A DNA stretch of 64,000 nucleotides from JAWWOL01 sp033851545 (GTDB taxonomy: Bacteria; Actinomycetota; Actinomycetes; JAWWOL01), in assembly GCA_033851545.1 (NCBI GenBank), contig JAWWOO010000004.1:112193-176192 (forward strand), read 5' to 3'. A program made the translations under genes and the position numbers. Position 1 is the first letter of the stretch. Each line of letters starts with the position of its first letter. Below the pieces are notes generated by a model that searched no databases, was not told where the DNA came from, and worked only from the letters and a program-made list of their open reading frames with translations. Positions 43,565 through 53,367 of the stretch are shown here, one piece after another.

Positions 43565-43795
43565 ATGGGCGGGCTCGTAGACCTAGAAGACCTCATTGAT
43601 TCGCGCGAGGTCGCTAGCATGCTGGGCTTATCACAGCCGAACAGCGTCGCGACGTACTTGCGCCGGTATCCTGAGATGCCGAGACCCGTCGTCGATCTCG
43701 GCCCCGGTCGCCCCCGGCTCTGGCGACGCTCTGCTATCCAAACGTGGCTAGTGGTGCGGCGATCTGGAGTGCCAGGCCATCAGGCGCGGCAGTGA
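43565..43795 (+). CDS. Small helix-turn-helix protein beside the R-M genes
   Basis: 76 residues from ATG 43565. A -10-like TACAGT (43553-43558) lies so close that the transcript may be leaderless; a longer frame starts upstream but crosses the operator. DLEDLIDSREVASMLGLSQP and NSVATYLRRYPEMPRPVVDL, then PRLWRRSAIQTWL, form an AlpA/MerR-type winged HTH of the excisionase class. It is divergent from the methylase gene and faces the operator, so a control-protein role is plausible. Alternatively it is an excisionase remnant of an element. Confidence 0.7.
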   Translation: MGGLVDLEDLIDSREVASMLGLSQPNSVATYLRRYPEMPRPVVDLGPGRPRLWRRSAIQTWLVVRRSGVPGHQARQ

Positions 43796-44207
43796 CCGCC
43801 ACGCCTGCTGTCAGGGAGGCTTTTCGGCCAGCTTGCTCACACCGGATTGACTGGGATGGCTCGGCGCAAGCGAACGGCAACCTCGCAAGTAAGGGGCTAG
43901 GGTCGACCCCACCACGCAACGGCCGCGTAATGAGTTCTGCAACGATCACCGGCTCGAGGCTGCCAGAAGTGGCTGTTCAGGCACTTGCGGGCTGGACGGG
44001 TATCGGTGCCGCCCCACCTGCCGTCTTGCTCCTCGCGACCTTTGGTGCCGAGGCAGACCCGCAACCTGCCACGGCGCGCTCATCCGACGTCAGCCCGAAT
44101 CTAGCTGGACAAGCCGCTCCGCGTGCGAGGGTAAAGCACAGGCGTCACCCTGCGACTCGCGCCGGTGAGGCGGACCGTCGGAGCTCGACGACGGTAGGCG
44201 TCAACGC
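43796..44207. other. Intergenic stretch before recC
   Basis: Open frames cross this 412-base interval, but I recognise no product, ribosome site or strong hairpin. It probably holds the promoter of the recCBD operon. Confidence 0.45.
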
Positions 44208-47200
44208 GTGCTGATAATGCATCGAGCGGCCCATGGCACCGAGCTGGCCGTAGGACTGGGGGGCGTGCTCATCGGACCCCCGCCTGATCCGTTCGCTGCT
44301 GAGGTGGTCGCCGTGCCTGCGAAGGGCGTGGAGCGGTGGTTGGCGCAACGGCTGGCGCATGTGCTCGGCACCGCTACCGGGGATGGCGTCTGCGCGAACG
44401 TGCTGTTTCCTTCCCCCAGCCGGATGCTCGATGAGACCGCCCAAGCAGTCTCGCCAGAGCACGCCGCCAGCGTCGAACGGTGGGCGCCGGCACGGCTGAC
44501 CTGGCCGTTGCTCGAGGTCATCGAGGCCAGCGTGGACGAACCGTGGTGCCGGCCGCTGACACAGCATCTCGGCCAGGGCGAGGACGACAAGGGGCGGCGG
44601 CTGGCTGTCGCCACCGGGCTCGCACGCTCGTTCGACGCGTACGGGCAGTCCCGACCGCAGATGCTCCAGGCCTGGGCCGCCGGTCGGGACGAGCAGGGCG
44701 ACGGCAGCCCGCTCCCCGAGGACCTCCACTGGCAGGCCGCCCTGTGGCGCGCCCTCCGCCAACGCCTCGGCACGCCCAGCCCGGCCGAGCTGCTCGACGA
44801 CACCTGCGCCCAGCTCAGAGCCCACCCCGAGCTCAGCACGCTGCCCCAGCGGCTCTCCGTCTTCGGCGCCACCCGGATCTCCCCAGCCAGGCTGCAGATC
44901 CTGGCCGCGCTGGCCGAGCACCGCGACGTACACCTCTGGCTGCACCATCCCTCCCCAGCGCTGTGGGCTGCAGCCGCCAATGCCCCTCAGGTCACCCGCA
45001 GGGCCGACGACACCACCAGGAGCACGCTGGGCAACCCGCTCCTGGCGTCCATGTCCCGCGACCTGCTTGAGCTGCAGCTGCTGCTCCGCAAGCACGCCCC
45101 CGACGCCCAGGACGTCCACCACCCATCCCCAGAGCAGCCCGATACGCTGCTCGGCCGGCTCAAGCAGGACCTCGCCGACGACGCCGTCCGCGAGCACCCG
45201 CCCACGCTGGACGCCAGGGACCGCAGCGTCCAGGTGCACGCCTGCCACGGCCGTACCCGAGAGGTCGAGGTAGTCCGCGAGGTCATCCTCGGCCTGCTCA
45301 AGGACGACCCCACCCTCGAGCCGCGCGACGTCCTGGTCATGTGCCCCGACGTCGAGACGTTCGCCCCGCTGATCGCCGCCGCGTTCTCCCTCGGCGCCGA
45401 GGACAACGCCCCGCACCCCGCGGCCAGGCTCAGGGTCCGGATCGCCGACCGCTCGCTAAGGCAGACGAACAGCCTGCTCGAGGTGCTCTCCCACCTGCTC
45501 GAGCTCGGCACGGCAAGGATCACCGCGAGTCAGGTGCTCGACCTCGCTGGCCGGACCGCCGTACGGCAACGGTTTGGCTTCGAAGACGACCAGCTCGACC
45601 GGCTCCGCGGCTGGGTCGCCGGCAGCGGCATCCGCTGGGGCCTCGACCAGGCGCACCGTAAGGCCTGGCAGATGGGCGGAGTCTCCCAAGGCACCTGGCG
45701 GGCCGGCCTCGATCGGCTGCTGCTCGGCGTCGCCATGGAGGGCGACGTCCTCGGCCTCGGCGACGTCGTCCCGGTCGACGACGTGGACAGCGCCGACATC
45801 GACCTGGTCGGCCGGCTCGCCGAGCTGGTCGACCGCCTCCACACACTGCAGCGCCTCTTCCAGGGACGGCACACCGCCAAAACCTGGATGCAAGAGCTCA
45901 AGGACGCCGTACTCAGCCTCTGCGCCACCACCGAGGAGAACGCCTGGCAGCAGCTGCAGCTCGCCGACGAGCTGGCCGGCATCGCCGAGGCGGCCGAGGG
46001 AAGCACCGTCGAGATCGGGCTGGCCGACGTCCGCGTACTCCTCGATCGCACCCTCGCCGGCCGGCCGACCCGGTCGAGCTTTCGCACCGGCACCCTCACC
46101 GTCTGCACCCTGGTGCCGATGCGCTCAGTACCGCACCGGGTGGTCTGCCTGCTCGGCCTCGACGACGGCACGTTCCCGCGCAACAGCGTCCGCGACGGCG
46201 ACGACGTCCTCGCCCGCGACCCGTGGATCGGCGAGCGCGACCCGCGCAGCGAGGACCGGCAGCTGCTGCTCGACGCCGTCTCCGCCGCCGAGGAGCACCT
46301 GGTCGTCGTCTACTCCGGCGCCGACGACCGCACCGGCGCCACCATCCCGCCGGCCGTACCCCTCGGCGAGCTGCTCGACGCCTTCGACCGCACCGCCACC
46401 ACCTCCGACGGTACGAGGGTCAGGGACGCCATCACCACCCGGCATCCGCTGCAGCCCTTCGACGCCCGCAACTTCACCGCCGCCGCGCTCGGCACTCCCG
46501 GGCCGTTCAGCTTTGACCGGCTGGCGCTGGCCGGAGCCGAGGCCGCCACGCACCCCCGTACCGCAGCCGGTGCCTTCCTCTCCGGTGCTCTCCCGCCGCA
46601 GCCCATCGCCAACGTCGAGCTGGTCAGCCTGCAGCGGCTGCTGGCCAACCCGGCCGGCCAGTTCCTCCGCCAGCGGATCGACGTCGCCACCGCAAGAACC
46701 GAGGACGAGCCAGAGGACGCGCTGCCGGTCAAGCTCGACGGGCTGGAGAGCTGGGGGATCAGCCAGCGGATGCTCACAGAGCGGCTGGCCGGGGTCGACC
46801 GCCTGGCCGCCATCGCCGCCGAGCGGCAGCGCGGCCAGCTGCCGCCGGGCGAGCTGGGCGTCGCCGAGCTGAAGAAGATCGACGGCCGGGTCGAGGCGCT
46901 GCTCGACGCCACCGTCACCGAGCGGGCGCTCGAGCCGGAGTCGCTCGACATCGACATCGACCTGCACGACGGCACCCGGCTGACCGGCACCGTGGCCGGC
47001 CTCCGCGGCGACGTACTGCTCACCCTCACCCCGTCCAAGCTCGCCGCCACCCACCGGCTGAGGGCCTGGGTCGACCTCGCCGCCCTGACCGTCGCCCACC
47101 CCGACCGCGAGTGGCGGGCCACCACCGTCGGCCGCGACGAGTGGGCCAGCATGCTCGGCCCGATCCCCCCGGACGTCGCCGAGACCGTCGTACGGGACCT

Positions 47201-47537
47201 GGTTGCGTTGTACCGCAAGGGTTTGCGCGGCCCGCTGCCGTTGCCGATCAAGACCAGCGGGGAGTACGCGGCCCGGCGCGCCGGCGGCGTCGACCAGGCG
47301 GACGCCCTTGCCGGGGCGGAGAAGTCCTGGCTGGACGACATGTTCGACGGCGAGCAGTCCGACCCGGCGCAGGTCCTCATCCTCGGCGCCGGCGCCCCAC
47401 TGTCGGCGCTCACCGCGTTGGACCCCTGGCCGGACGAGGTCGGCGGTTGGCCGACGGACGAGCAGCACCGGTTCGGCCGGCTGGCCCGCCGGCTGTGGCA
47501 GCCGTTGCTCGACGCCGAGACGCAGGCCCGGCTGTGA
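44208..47537 (+). CDS. recC: Exodeoxyribonuclease V gamma subunit (RecC)
   Basis: 1109 residues from GTG 44208. VVAVPAKGVERWLAQRLAHV, FGATRISPARLQILAALAEH and LWLHHPSPALWAA are typical of the RecC inactive helicase lobe, and VQVHACHGRTREVEVVREVI begins the second. FRTGTLTVCTLVPMRSVPHR and VVCLLGLDDGTFPR follow. The C-terminal nuclease-like fold carries no full catalytic set, as expected, because RecC scans for Chi instead of cutting. It is first gene of the recC-recB-recD operon; its TGA overlaps the GTG of recB. Confidence 0.9.
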   Translation: MLIMHRAAHGTELAVGLGGVLIGPPPDPFAAEVVAVPAKGVERWLAQRLAHVLGTATGDGVCANVLFPSPSRMLDETAQAVSPEHAASVERWAPARLTWPLLEVIEASVDEPWCRPLTQHLGQGEDDKGRRLAVATGLARSFDAYGQSRPQMLQAWAAGRDEQGDGSPLPEDLHWQAALWRALRQRLGTPSPAELLDDTCAQLRAHPELSTLPQRLSVFGATRISPARLQILAALAEHRDVHLWLHHPSPALWAAAANAPQVTRRADDTTRSTLGNPLLASMSRDLLELQLLLRKHAPDAQDVHHPSPEQPDTLLGRLKQDLADDAVREHPPTLDARDRSVQVHACHGRTREVEVVREVILGLLKDDPTLEPRDVLVMCPDVETFAPLIAAAFSLGAEDNAPHPAARLRVRIADRSLRQTNSLLEVLSHLLELGTARITASQVLDLAGRTAVRQRFGFEDDQLDRLRGWVAGSGIRWGLDQAHRKAWQMGGVSQGTWRAGLDRLLLGVAMEGDVLGLGDVVPVDDVDSADIDLVGRLAELVDRLHTLQRLFQGRHTAKTWMQELKDAVLSLCATTEENAWQQLQLADELAGIAEAAEGSTVEIGLADVRVLLDRTLAGRPTRSSFRTGTLTVCTLVPMRSVPHRVVCLLGLDDGTFPRNSVRDGDDVLARDPWIGERDPRSEDRQLLLDAVSAAEEHLVVVYSGADDRTGATIPPAVPLGELLDAFDRTATTSDGTRVRDAITTRHPLQPFDARNFTAAALGTPGPFSFDRLALAGAEAATHPRTAAGAFLSGALPPQPIANVELVSLQRLLANPAGQFLRQRIDVATARTEDEPEDALPVKLDGLESWGISQRMLTERLAGVDRLAAIAAERQRGQLPPGELGVAELKKIDGRVEALLDATVTERALEPESLDIDIDLHDGTRLTGTVAGLRGDVLLTLTPSKLAATHRLRAWVDLAALTVAHPDREWRATTVGRDEWASMLGPIPPDVAETVVRDLVALYRKGLRGPLPLPIKTSGEYAARRAGGVDQADALAGAEKSWLDDMFDGEQSDPAQVLILGAGAPLSALTALDPWPDEVGGWPTDEQHRFGRLARRLWQPLLDAETQARL

Positions 47538-50500
47538 CCGACAGCTTCGACCTGGCCGGGCCGTTGCCCACTGGCACCACCGTCCTCGAGGCCAGCGCCG
47601 GCACCGGCAAGACCTTCACCATCGCCGCCCTGGTCACCCGCTACGTGGCCGAGGGCGTGGCGTCGATGGACCAGCTGCTCGTGGTCAGCTTCAGCCGGGA
47701 GTCGACCCGCGAGCTGCGCGAGCGGGTACGGGAACGCCTGGTCAGCGCCCGCGACGGGCTCACCAGCCAGCTGCCCATCGACCCGGCCGACGAGGTGCTC
47801 AGCCGGATCGCCGCGGTCGACACGACAGAGTTTGCCCTGAGGCGCCGGCGGGTCGAGGACGCGCTGTCCTCGTTCGATGCGGCGACCGTCACCACCACGC
47901 ATGGCTTCTGCCAGCAGGTGCTGCTGGCGCTGGGCACCGCCGGCGACCTCGACCCCGACGCCGCACTGGTCGAGGACGTCTCCGACCTGGTCCGCGAGGT
48001 GGCCGACGACCTCTACCTCCGGCAGTGGGGACGACCCGGTGCCGACGCACCGACGGTGACCCCGGACGCGTTCCGGCTGCTGGCCAACGCTGCCGCCACC
48101 GACCGGACCTCCGAGCTGCTGCCTGCGGGAGACACCGACGGAGCCCCCGGGCTGCGGGCTCGAATCGCTGCCAAGGTCCAGGAGGAGGTCGACAAGCGCA
48201 AGCGACGCCAGCACCTGATCGACTTCGACGACCTGCAGCTGCGCCTCGCCGCCGTACTCACGGATCCGGCCAGCAAAGAGGCCGCGCTGTCCCGGCTCCG
48301 CGACCGCTACCAGATCGTGCTGGTCGACGAGTTCCAGGACACCGACCCGGTGCAGTGGGCGATCCTGCGCGACCCGTTCCACGGCCACGCGACGCTGGTG
48401 CTGATCGGCGACCCCAAGCAAGCGATCTACGGCTTCCGCGGCGCCGACGTGTTCGCCTACCTCGATGCTGTGGCAACGGCCGGCACCGTGAGCACGCTGC
48501 CGGTCAGCTATCGCGCGGACGCCGGGCTGCTCGACGGGCTGTCCGCGGTGTTCCGGGGGGCCGCGCTGGGCGACCCACGGATCCAGGTGCTGCCGGTCAG
48601 CGCCGTCCACGCTGGGCGGTTGGTCACCGTCGAAGGCCACGCAGCTCCAGTACGGCTGCGGGTGCTTGCCCGGGATGGCCTGCCGCAGGGGCAGAACGGC
48701 ACGGTACGGACCGACGATGCCCGGGTGGCCGTTGCTGCCGACCTCACCGCCGAGGTGGTCTCGATGCTCTCCGGCGGTGCTCTGCTCCACCCGCGCGACG
48801 GTTCTCCGACCCGGCCGCTGCACCCCGGCGACGTGGCGGTCCTGGTCCGCACCAACAAAGAGGCACAGCTGGTCAGCGGTCACCTCCGCACCGCCGGGGT
48901 GCCGGTCGTCGTCACCGGCCGGACCAGCGTGTTCAGCACCGAGGCCGCCGACGAGTGGCAGCTGCTGCTGGAGGCGCTCGAGCAGCCGCACCGGACCACC
49001 CGGGTACGCCGGCTCGCGTTGAGCTGCTTCGTCGGGCTGACCGCCGCCGACCTGGCCGAGCGGGGCGACGCCGAGGCCGAAACCCTCAGCCTGCGGCTGC
49101 GGATGTGGACCAAAGTGCTCGACGAGCGCGGGGTCGCCGCGCTGTTCGAGGCGGTGTCGCTGTCCCAGAAGTTGCAGGAGCGGCTGCTCGGCCAGGTCGG
49201 CGGCGAGCGGCTGCTGACCGACCTGCGGCACATCTCGCAGGCGCTGTACGAGGCCGCGTTGGCCGGCCAGCTGGGCCTGACCACGTTGAGTGCGTGGCTC
49301 CGCCGGCGACGGGAGGACGCCGACCGCGATGGCGTGGTCGAGCGCAGCCGGCGGCTCGACTCCGACGCCGCGGCCGTGCAGATCCTCACTGTGCACACCA
49401 GCAAGGGCCTCGAGTTTCCGGTCGTCCTGGTCCCGTACGCGTGGAACCACTGGCCGGGCAAGGAGCCCGCCACGGCCGTCTTTCACGACGAGAAGGGTTG
49501 CCGGGTAAGGGATGTCGGCGGCCCGGGCAGCCCGGACTGGAAGGCGCACGTCAACGAGCACAAGCGCGAGGAGACCGACGACGAGCTGCGGCTGACCTAC
49601 GTCGCGCTGACCCGGGCGCAGTCGCACCTGGTGCTGTGGTGGGCGCCGTCCTACAACACACCCACCTCGCCGCTGCAACGGCTGATGTTGCACAACGACC
49701 CCAGCACCGTGGCGCCCACCACCATCAAGGTGCCGACGGATGCGGTGGCACGGGCAGCCTTCGATGCCATCGCCGCTGGAAGCAACGGCGGGCTGGCCAT
49801 CGAGTCGATCGCCGCCCGTCCGGCTGGCACTTTTGCGCCACCACCTATTGCACAGAATGCCCTGGCTGCAGCGGTTCTGGCCCGCGGGCTGGACCTCGGC
49901 TGGCGGCGGACCTCGTACAGCGCGCTCACCGCAGCCGCCCATGACGCGCCTCGGCTGGGTAGCGAGTCCGACGTCAGCCAGACCGAGGACGAGGCCGACC
50001 TCGCTGACCTGCCCAGCCTCGACGAGACCGTCAGCACCGCCGACGAGGCGTTGCGGCTGACGGTTTCGGGCTGGGACACGCTCGGTGGCGGAGCCCGGTT
50101 CGGCACCCTCGTACACTCCGTCCTCGAGCTGCTCGACCATCCGTCCACCGACGACGTTATACGGGAAGCGGTGGCCAAGCAGGTTGCCCGCAGCGGGCCG
50201 CCCGTCGACGTCGGGGTCCTCACGGACGCGTTGCTCACCGCCCTCGCGACGCCGATGGGCGAGGTCGTCGACGGGGCCGCGCTGCGCGACATCAAGGGCT
50301 CGGATCGGCTGCCAGAGCTGGACTTTGAGCTGCCACTCGTCGGCGGTGACACGCCCACGGCTGCCCGGGTCCTGCTCGCCGACCTCGTACCCATCTGGCG
50401 CAAGCACTGCCCGACCGGCCCGCTGGCCCCGTACGCCGACGCGTTGGCGAATCTCGAGCCGACTCCACTGCGGGGATACCTCGGCGGCAGCATCGACGCG

Positions 50501-50863
50501 GTCTTCCGGGTCAAAGGACCCCGCTACGTCATCGCCGACTACAAGACCAACTGGCTCGGTCGGTACGACGAACCGCTCACCGCCTGGAACTATCGGCCGG
50601 AGGCCATGGCGGACGCGATGATCGAGGCGCACTACCCGCTGCAGGCGGTGCTCTACAACGTCGCGCTGCACCGCTACCTGCGCTGGCGCCAGCCGGGCTA
50701 CGACCCCGACGTGCACCTCGGCGGCGTCCTCTACCTGTTCCTGCGCGGCATGTCCGGCCCCGGCATCGCCTGCGCCGACGGCTCGGCACCGGGCGTCTTC
50801 AGCTGGCGTCCCTCTTCCGGTCTGGTCGTCGCAGCGTCCGACCTGCTGGCGGGCAAGGCATGA
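47534..50863 (+). CDS. recB: Exodeoxyribonuclease V beta subunit (RecB)
   Basis: 1109 residues from GTG 47534, overlapping the recC stop; the longer open frame upstream is antisense-like noise inside recC. SF1A helicase motifs: LEASAGTGKTFTIAALVTRY, LVDEFQDTDPVQWAIL, LIGDPKQAIYGFRGADV, ILTVHTSKGLEFPVVLVPYA and LRLTYVALTRAQ. The C-terminal RecB nuclease reads FGTLVHSVLELLDH, GSIDAVFRVKGPRYVIADYK and TNWLG, keeping His, Asp and Asp-x-Lys. The protein loads at DNA ends, moves 3' to 5' and cuts both strands. It forms a complex with RecC and RecD. Confidence 0.93.
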   Translation: MTDSFDLAGPLPTGTTVLEASAGTGKTFTIAALVTRYVAEGVASMDQLLVVSFSRESTRELRERVRERLVSARDGLTSQLPIDPADEVLSRIAAVDTTEFALRRRRVEDALSSFDAATVTTTHGFCQQVLLALGTAGDLDPDAALVEDVSDLVREVADDLYLRQWGRPGADAPTVTPDAFRLLANAAATDRTSELLPAGDTDGAPGLRARIAAKVQEEVDKRKRRQHLIDFDDLQLRLAAVLTDPASKEAALSRLRDRYQIVLVDEFQDTDPVQWAILRDPFHGHATLVLIGDPKQAIYGFRGADVFAYLDAVATAGTVSTLPVSYRADAGLLDGLSAVFRGAALGDPRIQVLPVSAVHAGRLVTVEGHAAPVRLRVLARDGLPQGQNGTVRTDDARVAVAADLTAEVVSMLSGGALLHPRDGSPTRPLHPGDVAVLVRTNKEAQLVSGHLRTAGVPVVVTGRTSVFSTEAADEWQLLLEALEQPHRTTRVRRLALSCFVGLTAADLAERGDAEAETLSLRLRMWTKVLDERGVAALFEAVSLSQKLQERLLGQVGGERLLTDLRHISQALYEAALAGQLGLTTLSAWLRRRREDADRDGVVERSRRLDSDAAAVQILTVHTSKGLEFPVVLVPYAWNHWPGKEPATAVFHDEKGCRVRDVGGPGSPDWKAHVNEHKREETDDELRLTYVALTRAQSHLVLWWAPSYNTPTSPLQRLMLHNDPSTVAPTTIKVPTDAVARAAFDAIAAGSNGGLAIESIAARPAGTFAPPPIAQNALAAAVLARGLDLGWRRTSYSALTAAAHDAPRLGSESDVSQTEDEADLADLPSLDETVSTADEALRLTVSGWDTLGGGARFGTLVHSVLELLDHPSTDDVIREAVAKQVARSGPPVDVGVLTDALLTALATPMGEVVDGAALRDIKGSDRLPELDFELPLVGGDTPTAARVLLADLVPIWRKHCPTGPLAPYADALANLEPTPLRGYLGGSIDAVFRVKGPRYVIADYKTNWLGRYDEPLTAWNYRPEAMADAMIEAHYPLQAVLYNVALHRYLRWRQPGYDPDVHLGGVLYLFLRGMSGPGIACADGSAPGVFSWRPSSGLVVAASDLLAGKA

Positions 50864-52731
50864 GGCTCTCGTACGGGCCCGACCAGGCCCTCGGCGCCGA
50901 CGGTCTGCTGCGCGACTTCAACGCCGCCGGGGTGCTCAGTGCCGCCGACGTCCACGTCGCCCAGCGGCTGGGATCCCTTGCCGGCGAGGCAGACCCGGCG
51001 GTGCTGCTGGCCGTCGCGCTGACAGTCCGGTCGACCCGGCACGGCTCGGTGGTGCTCGACCTGGCCACCGCCGAGGCGACCACCAGCCGGGACGACGACG
51101 AGGACGACGACCCGCGCGAGCCCGAGCTGGCGCTGCAGTGGCCGGAACGCTGGGCCGAGCGGTGCGCCGCGAGTCCGCTGATCGGCGGGCCGCTGCGGAT
51201 GACCGGGTCGCGGCTGTGGCTCACCCGGTACTGGGACCAGGAGGCGCTGGTCGCCCGCGAGCTGCTCGAGCGGTCGGCGGTGCCGCCGGACTTCAACGCT
51301 GAGCTGCTGGCCGGCGGCTTGCGCAGGCTGTTCCCACACGCCGATGACCGCGACCAACAGCTGGCCTCAGCGGTGTGCGCGCTGTCCCGGATCAGCGTCC
51401 TGGCCGGCGGGCCCGGCACCGGCAAGACCACCACCGTGTCCCGGCTGCTGGCGCTGCTGCGCGAGCAGGACCCGACCTGCCGGATCGCGCTGGCGGCGCC
51501 GACCGGCAAGGCGGCCGCCCGGCTGGAGGAAGCCGTCGCCTCGTCCACCGCCAAGCTCGGGGACGCGGACCGGGCCGCCCTGGGCGACCTGCCGGCGGTC
51601 ACGCTGCATCGGCTGCTGGGCTGGCGACCCGATGCCCGTACGAGATTCCGGCACGACGCGCACAATCGGCTCCCCTACGAGGTCGTGGTCGTCGACGAGG
51701 CCTCGATGGTGTCGCTGACGATGATGGCCCGGCTGCTCGAGGCGCTGCGGCCGTCGGCGCGGCTGGTGTTGGTCGGCGACCCGGACCAGCTCGCATCGGT
51801 CGAAGCAGGCGCGGTGCTCGGAGACCTCGTCGATCGGGCCACGCTGGGCACCCGTACCGCATCCTTTGCTGTGGCGTTGCGCTCAGTGTTGCCAGCCGTC
51901 GAGGTCGCGGAGCAGCCCGAGTCAGCGGGCGCCGGCTTGCGCGACGGGGTCAGCGCGCTGTCCGTCAACCGCCGGTTCACCGCGTCAAGCGACATTCATG
52001 GCCTCGCCGCGGCCATCCGGGATGGAGAAGGCGAACGCGCTCTCGGACTGCTGCGCACCGGCAGCCCGAGCCTGGAGTTCGTGGAGGTGGACGACGACAG
52101 CCAACCTTCGGGCGCGCAGCTGGCGGGACTGAGGGCGGACGTGGACTCGTTCGGTGGCGCCCTGCACGAGGCCGCGTCCGCCGGTGACCAGGTCGGCGCC
52201 ATCGCCGCGCTCGAGCTGCACCGCGTGCTGTGTGCGCATCGGCGAGGCCCTCGTGGGGTGCAGCACTGGAGCGGAGTGACGTCGGGCTGGATCGCTGCGG
52301 CTCATCCGACCGAGGCCCGCGGCGACGGGCACTACGTGGGGGAACCGTTAATGGTCACGTCGAACGACTACGAGGTGGGGTTGTTCAACGGGGACACCGG
52401 CGTGGTGGTCACCGACGGGCAGGGCGGCCTGGTCGGCGTCTTCGGCCGCGGGGGGGCGCCGATCCCGGTGTCGCTCAGTCGACTGGGCGCCAGCCGACCG
52501 CTGCACGCGATGACCGTGCATCGCAGTCAGGGCAGCGAGTTCAGGCGGGTCACCGTTCTCCTGGCCAGCGCTGACTCTCCGCTCAGCACGCGGGAGACGC
52601 TTTACACCGCGGTCACCCGAGCCGAGCAGTTCGTACGGATCATCGGCTCGGCCGAGGCGTTGCTGTCATCCATCGGCAGGCCCGCTGCACGGGCGACTGG
52701 CCTGCGAGACAGGTTGCACAGCACCGTGTGA
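50860..52731 (+). CDS. recD: Exodeoxyribonuclease V alpha subunit (RecD)
   Basis: 623 residues from ATG 50860, overlapping the recB stop (ATGA). An N-terminal domain of about 150 residues precedes the SF1B helicase: LAGGPGTGKTTTVSRLLALL, VVVDEASMVSLTMMARLLEA, LVLVGDPDQLASVEAGAVLG, and the C-terminal AMTVHRSQGSEFRRVTVLLA, TLYTAVTRAEQFVRIIGSA. RecD is the 5' to 3' motor. The operon is complete and translationally coupled throughout, so this is a full RecBCD enzyme for double-strand-break repair and linear foreign DNA degradation. Confidence 0.93.
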   Translation: MRLSYGPDQALGADGLLRDFNAAGVLSAADVHVAQRLGSLAGEADPAVLLAVALTVRSTRHGSVVLDLATAEATTSRDDDEDDDPREPELALQWPERWAERCAASPLIGGPLRMTGSRLWLTRYWDQEALVARELLERSAVPPDFNAELLAGGLRRLFPHADDRDQQLASAVCALSRISVLAGGPGTGKTTTVSRLLALLREQDPTCRIALAAPTGKAAARLEEAVASSTAKLGDADRAALGDLPAVTLHRLLGWRPDARTRFRHDAHNRLPYEVVVVDEASMVSLTMMARLLEALRPSARLVLVGDPDQLASVEAGAVLGDLVDRATLGTRTASFAVALRSVLPAVEVAEQPESAGAGLRDGVSALSVNRRFTASSDIHGLAAAIRDGEGERALGLLRTGSPSLEFVEVDDDSQPSGAQLAGLRADVDSFGGALHEAASAGDQVGAIAALELHRVLCAHRRGPRGVQHWSGVTSGWIAAAHPTEARGDGHYVGEPLMVTSNDYEVGLFNGDTGVVVTDGQGGLVGVFGRGGAPIPVSLSRLGASRPLHAMTVHRSQGSEFRRVTVLLASADSPLSTRETLYTAVTRAEQFVRIIGSAEALLSSIGRPAARATGLRDRLHSTV

Positions 52732-52773
52732 AGCCGGCGATTCGGGCCAGCCTCGGCCGGCCCCGCCGGTGCC

Positions 52774-53118
52774 TCACAAAGCCAGGATCGCCCGGAACCC
52801 GCGGTCGACTTCGTGCATGAGCGACTGTGGTGCAGAACCGATTCGTTCGGTGAGGTCGGTCTTGTGCAAGGTAACGAGAGCCGTAACGTTCACGACGGAG
52901 TCGCGAGTCAGTCCGGTGACGGCAGCGGGAAGGAAGGTATTGCCCGGCATCGTTGCGAGCGCCGTATTCGAGGTGACGACGGCAGCCAGGACCGTGGCCA
53001 GCCGACTGGCGTTGTAGGCAGCCGCCTGGATCACCAGCACAGGACGTCGCTTGGCTGGCCGGCTGCCGGCAGCAGGACCGAGGTCGGCCCAGTAGAGGCC
53101 GCCGCGTTCGATCACCAT
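52774..53118 (-). CDS. mazF: MazF/PemK-type endoribonuclease toxin
   Basis: 114 residues from ATG 53118. IERGGLYWADLGPAAGSRPA, KRRPVLVIQAAAYNASRL and LATVLAAVVTSNTALATMPG give the PemK/MazF fold, with the R-P-V-L-V-I strand and the loop preceding it holding catalytic residues. VTGLTRDSVVNVTALVTLHK, then DLTERIGSAP, completes it. The toxin cleaves mRNA at short sites when its antitoxin decays. It overlaps the antitoxin gene by seven bases, downstream of it, so the pair is translationally coupled. Confidence 0.9.
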   Translation of the reverse strand: MVIERGGLYWADLGPAAGSRPAKRRPVLVIQAAAYNASRLATVLAAVVTSNTALATMPGNTFLPAAVTGLTRDSVVNVTALVTLHKTDLTERIGSAPQSLMHEVDRGFRAILAL

Positions 53119-53360
53119 TCGTCGTCATCGGCAGCCAGGACGCGGTGGCCGGCCGCGACGGCATCGGCAGCGGACTGATCGGTGCCATCGAGTCCGGCTA
53201 GCGCGGAGTCGATCCGATGGGTCATCGACTCCGCGTCAAGCTTATCGAGGTAGTGCACGGCAGCGCGGGCGAAGAACTCGGATCGGCTCATGCCGAGGTC
53301 GCGCGCGCGCTGAGAGGCACGGTCGAAGGTGTCATCGGGGACCGAGATCGCTGTCTTCAC
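53112..53360 (-). CDS. Ribbon-helix-helix antitoxin (MazE/CopG-type)
   Basis: 82 residues from GTG 53360. KTAISVPDDTFDRASQRARD and LGMSRSEFFARAAVHYLDKL form the ribbon-helix-helix DNA-binding domain. The acidic tail GLDGTDQSAADAVAAGHRVL, AADDDEW, is the toxin-binding part. The longer open frame upstream is not used, because the family opens with KTAISVPDD. Autoregulation through the repeats at 53368-53384 is expected. Confidence 0.88.
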   Translation of the reverse strand: MKTAISVPDDTFDRASQRARDLGMSRSEFFARAAVHYLDKLDAESMTHRIDSALAGLDGTDQSAADAVAAGHRVLAADDDEW

Positions 53361-53367
53361 CCCGCCA

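Noticed and set aside
46310..50716. A 1468-codon open frame antisense to recC and recB
   Set aside because: It is the antisense shadow of two motif-complete genes; its sequence is low-complexity Arg/Gly/Val-rich and has no recognisable domain.
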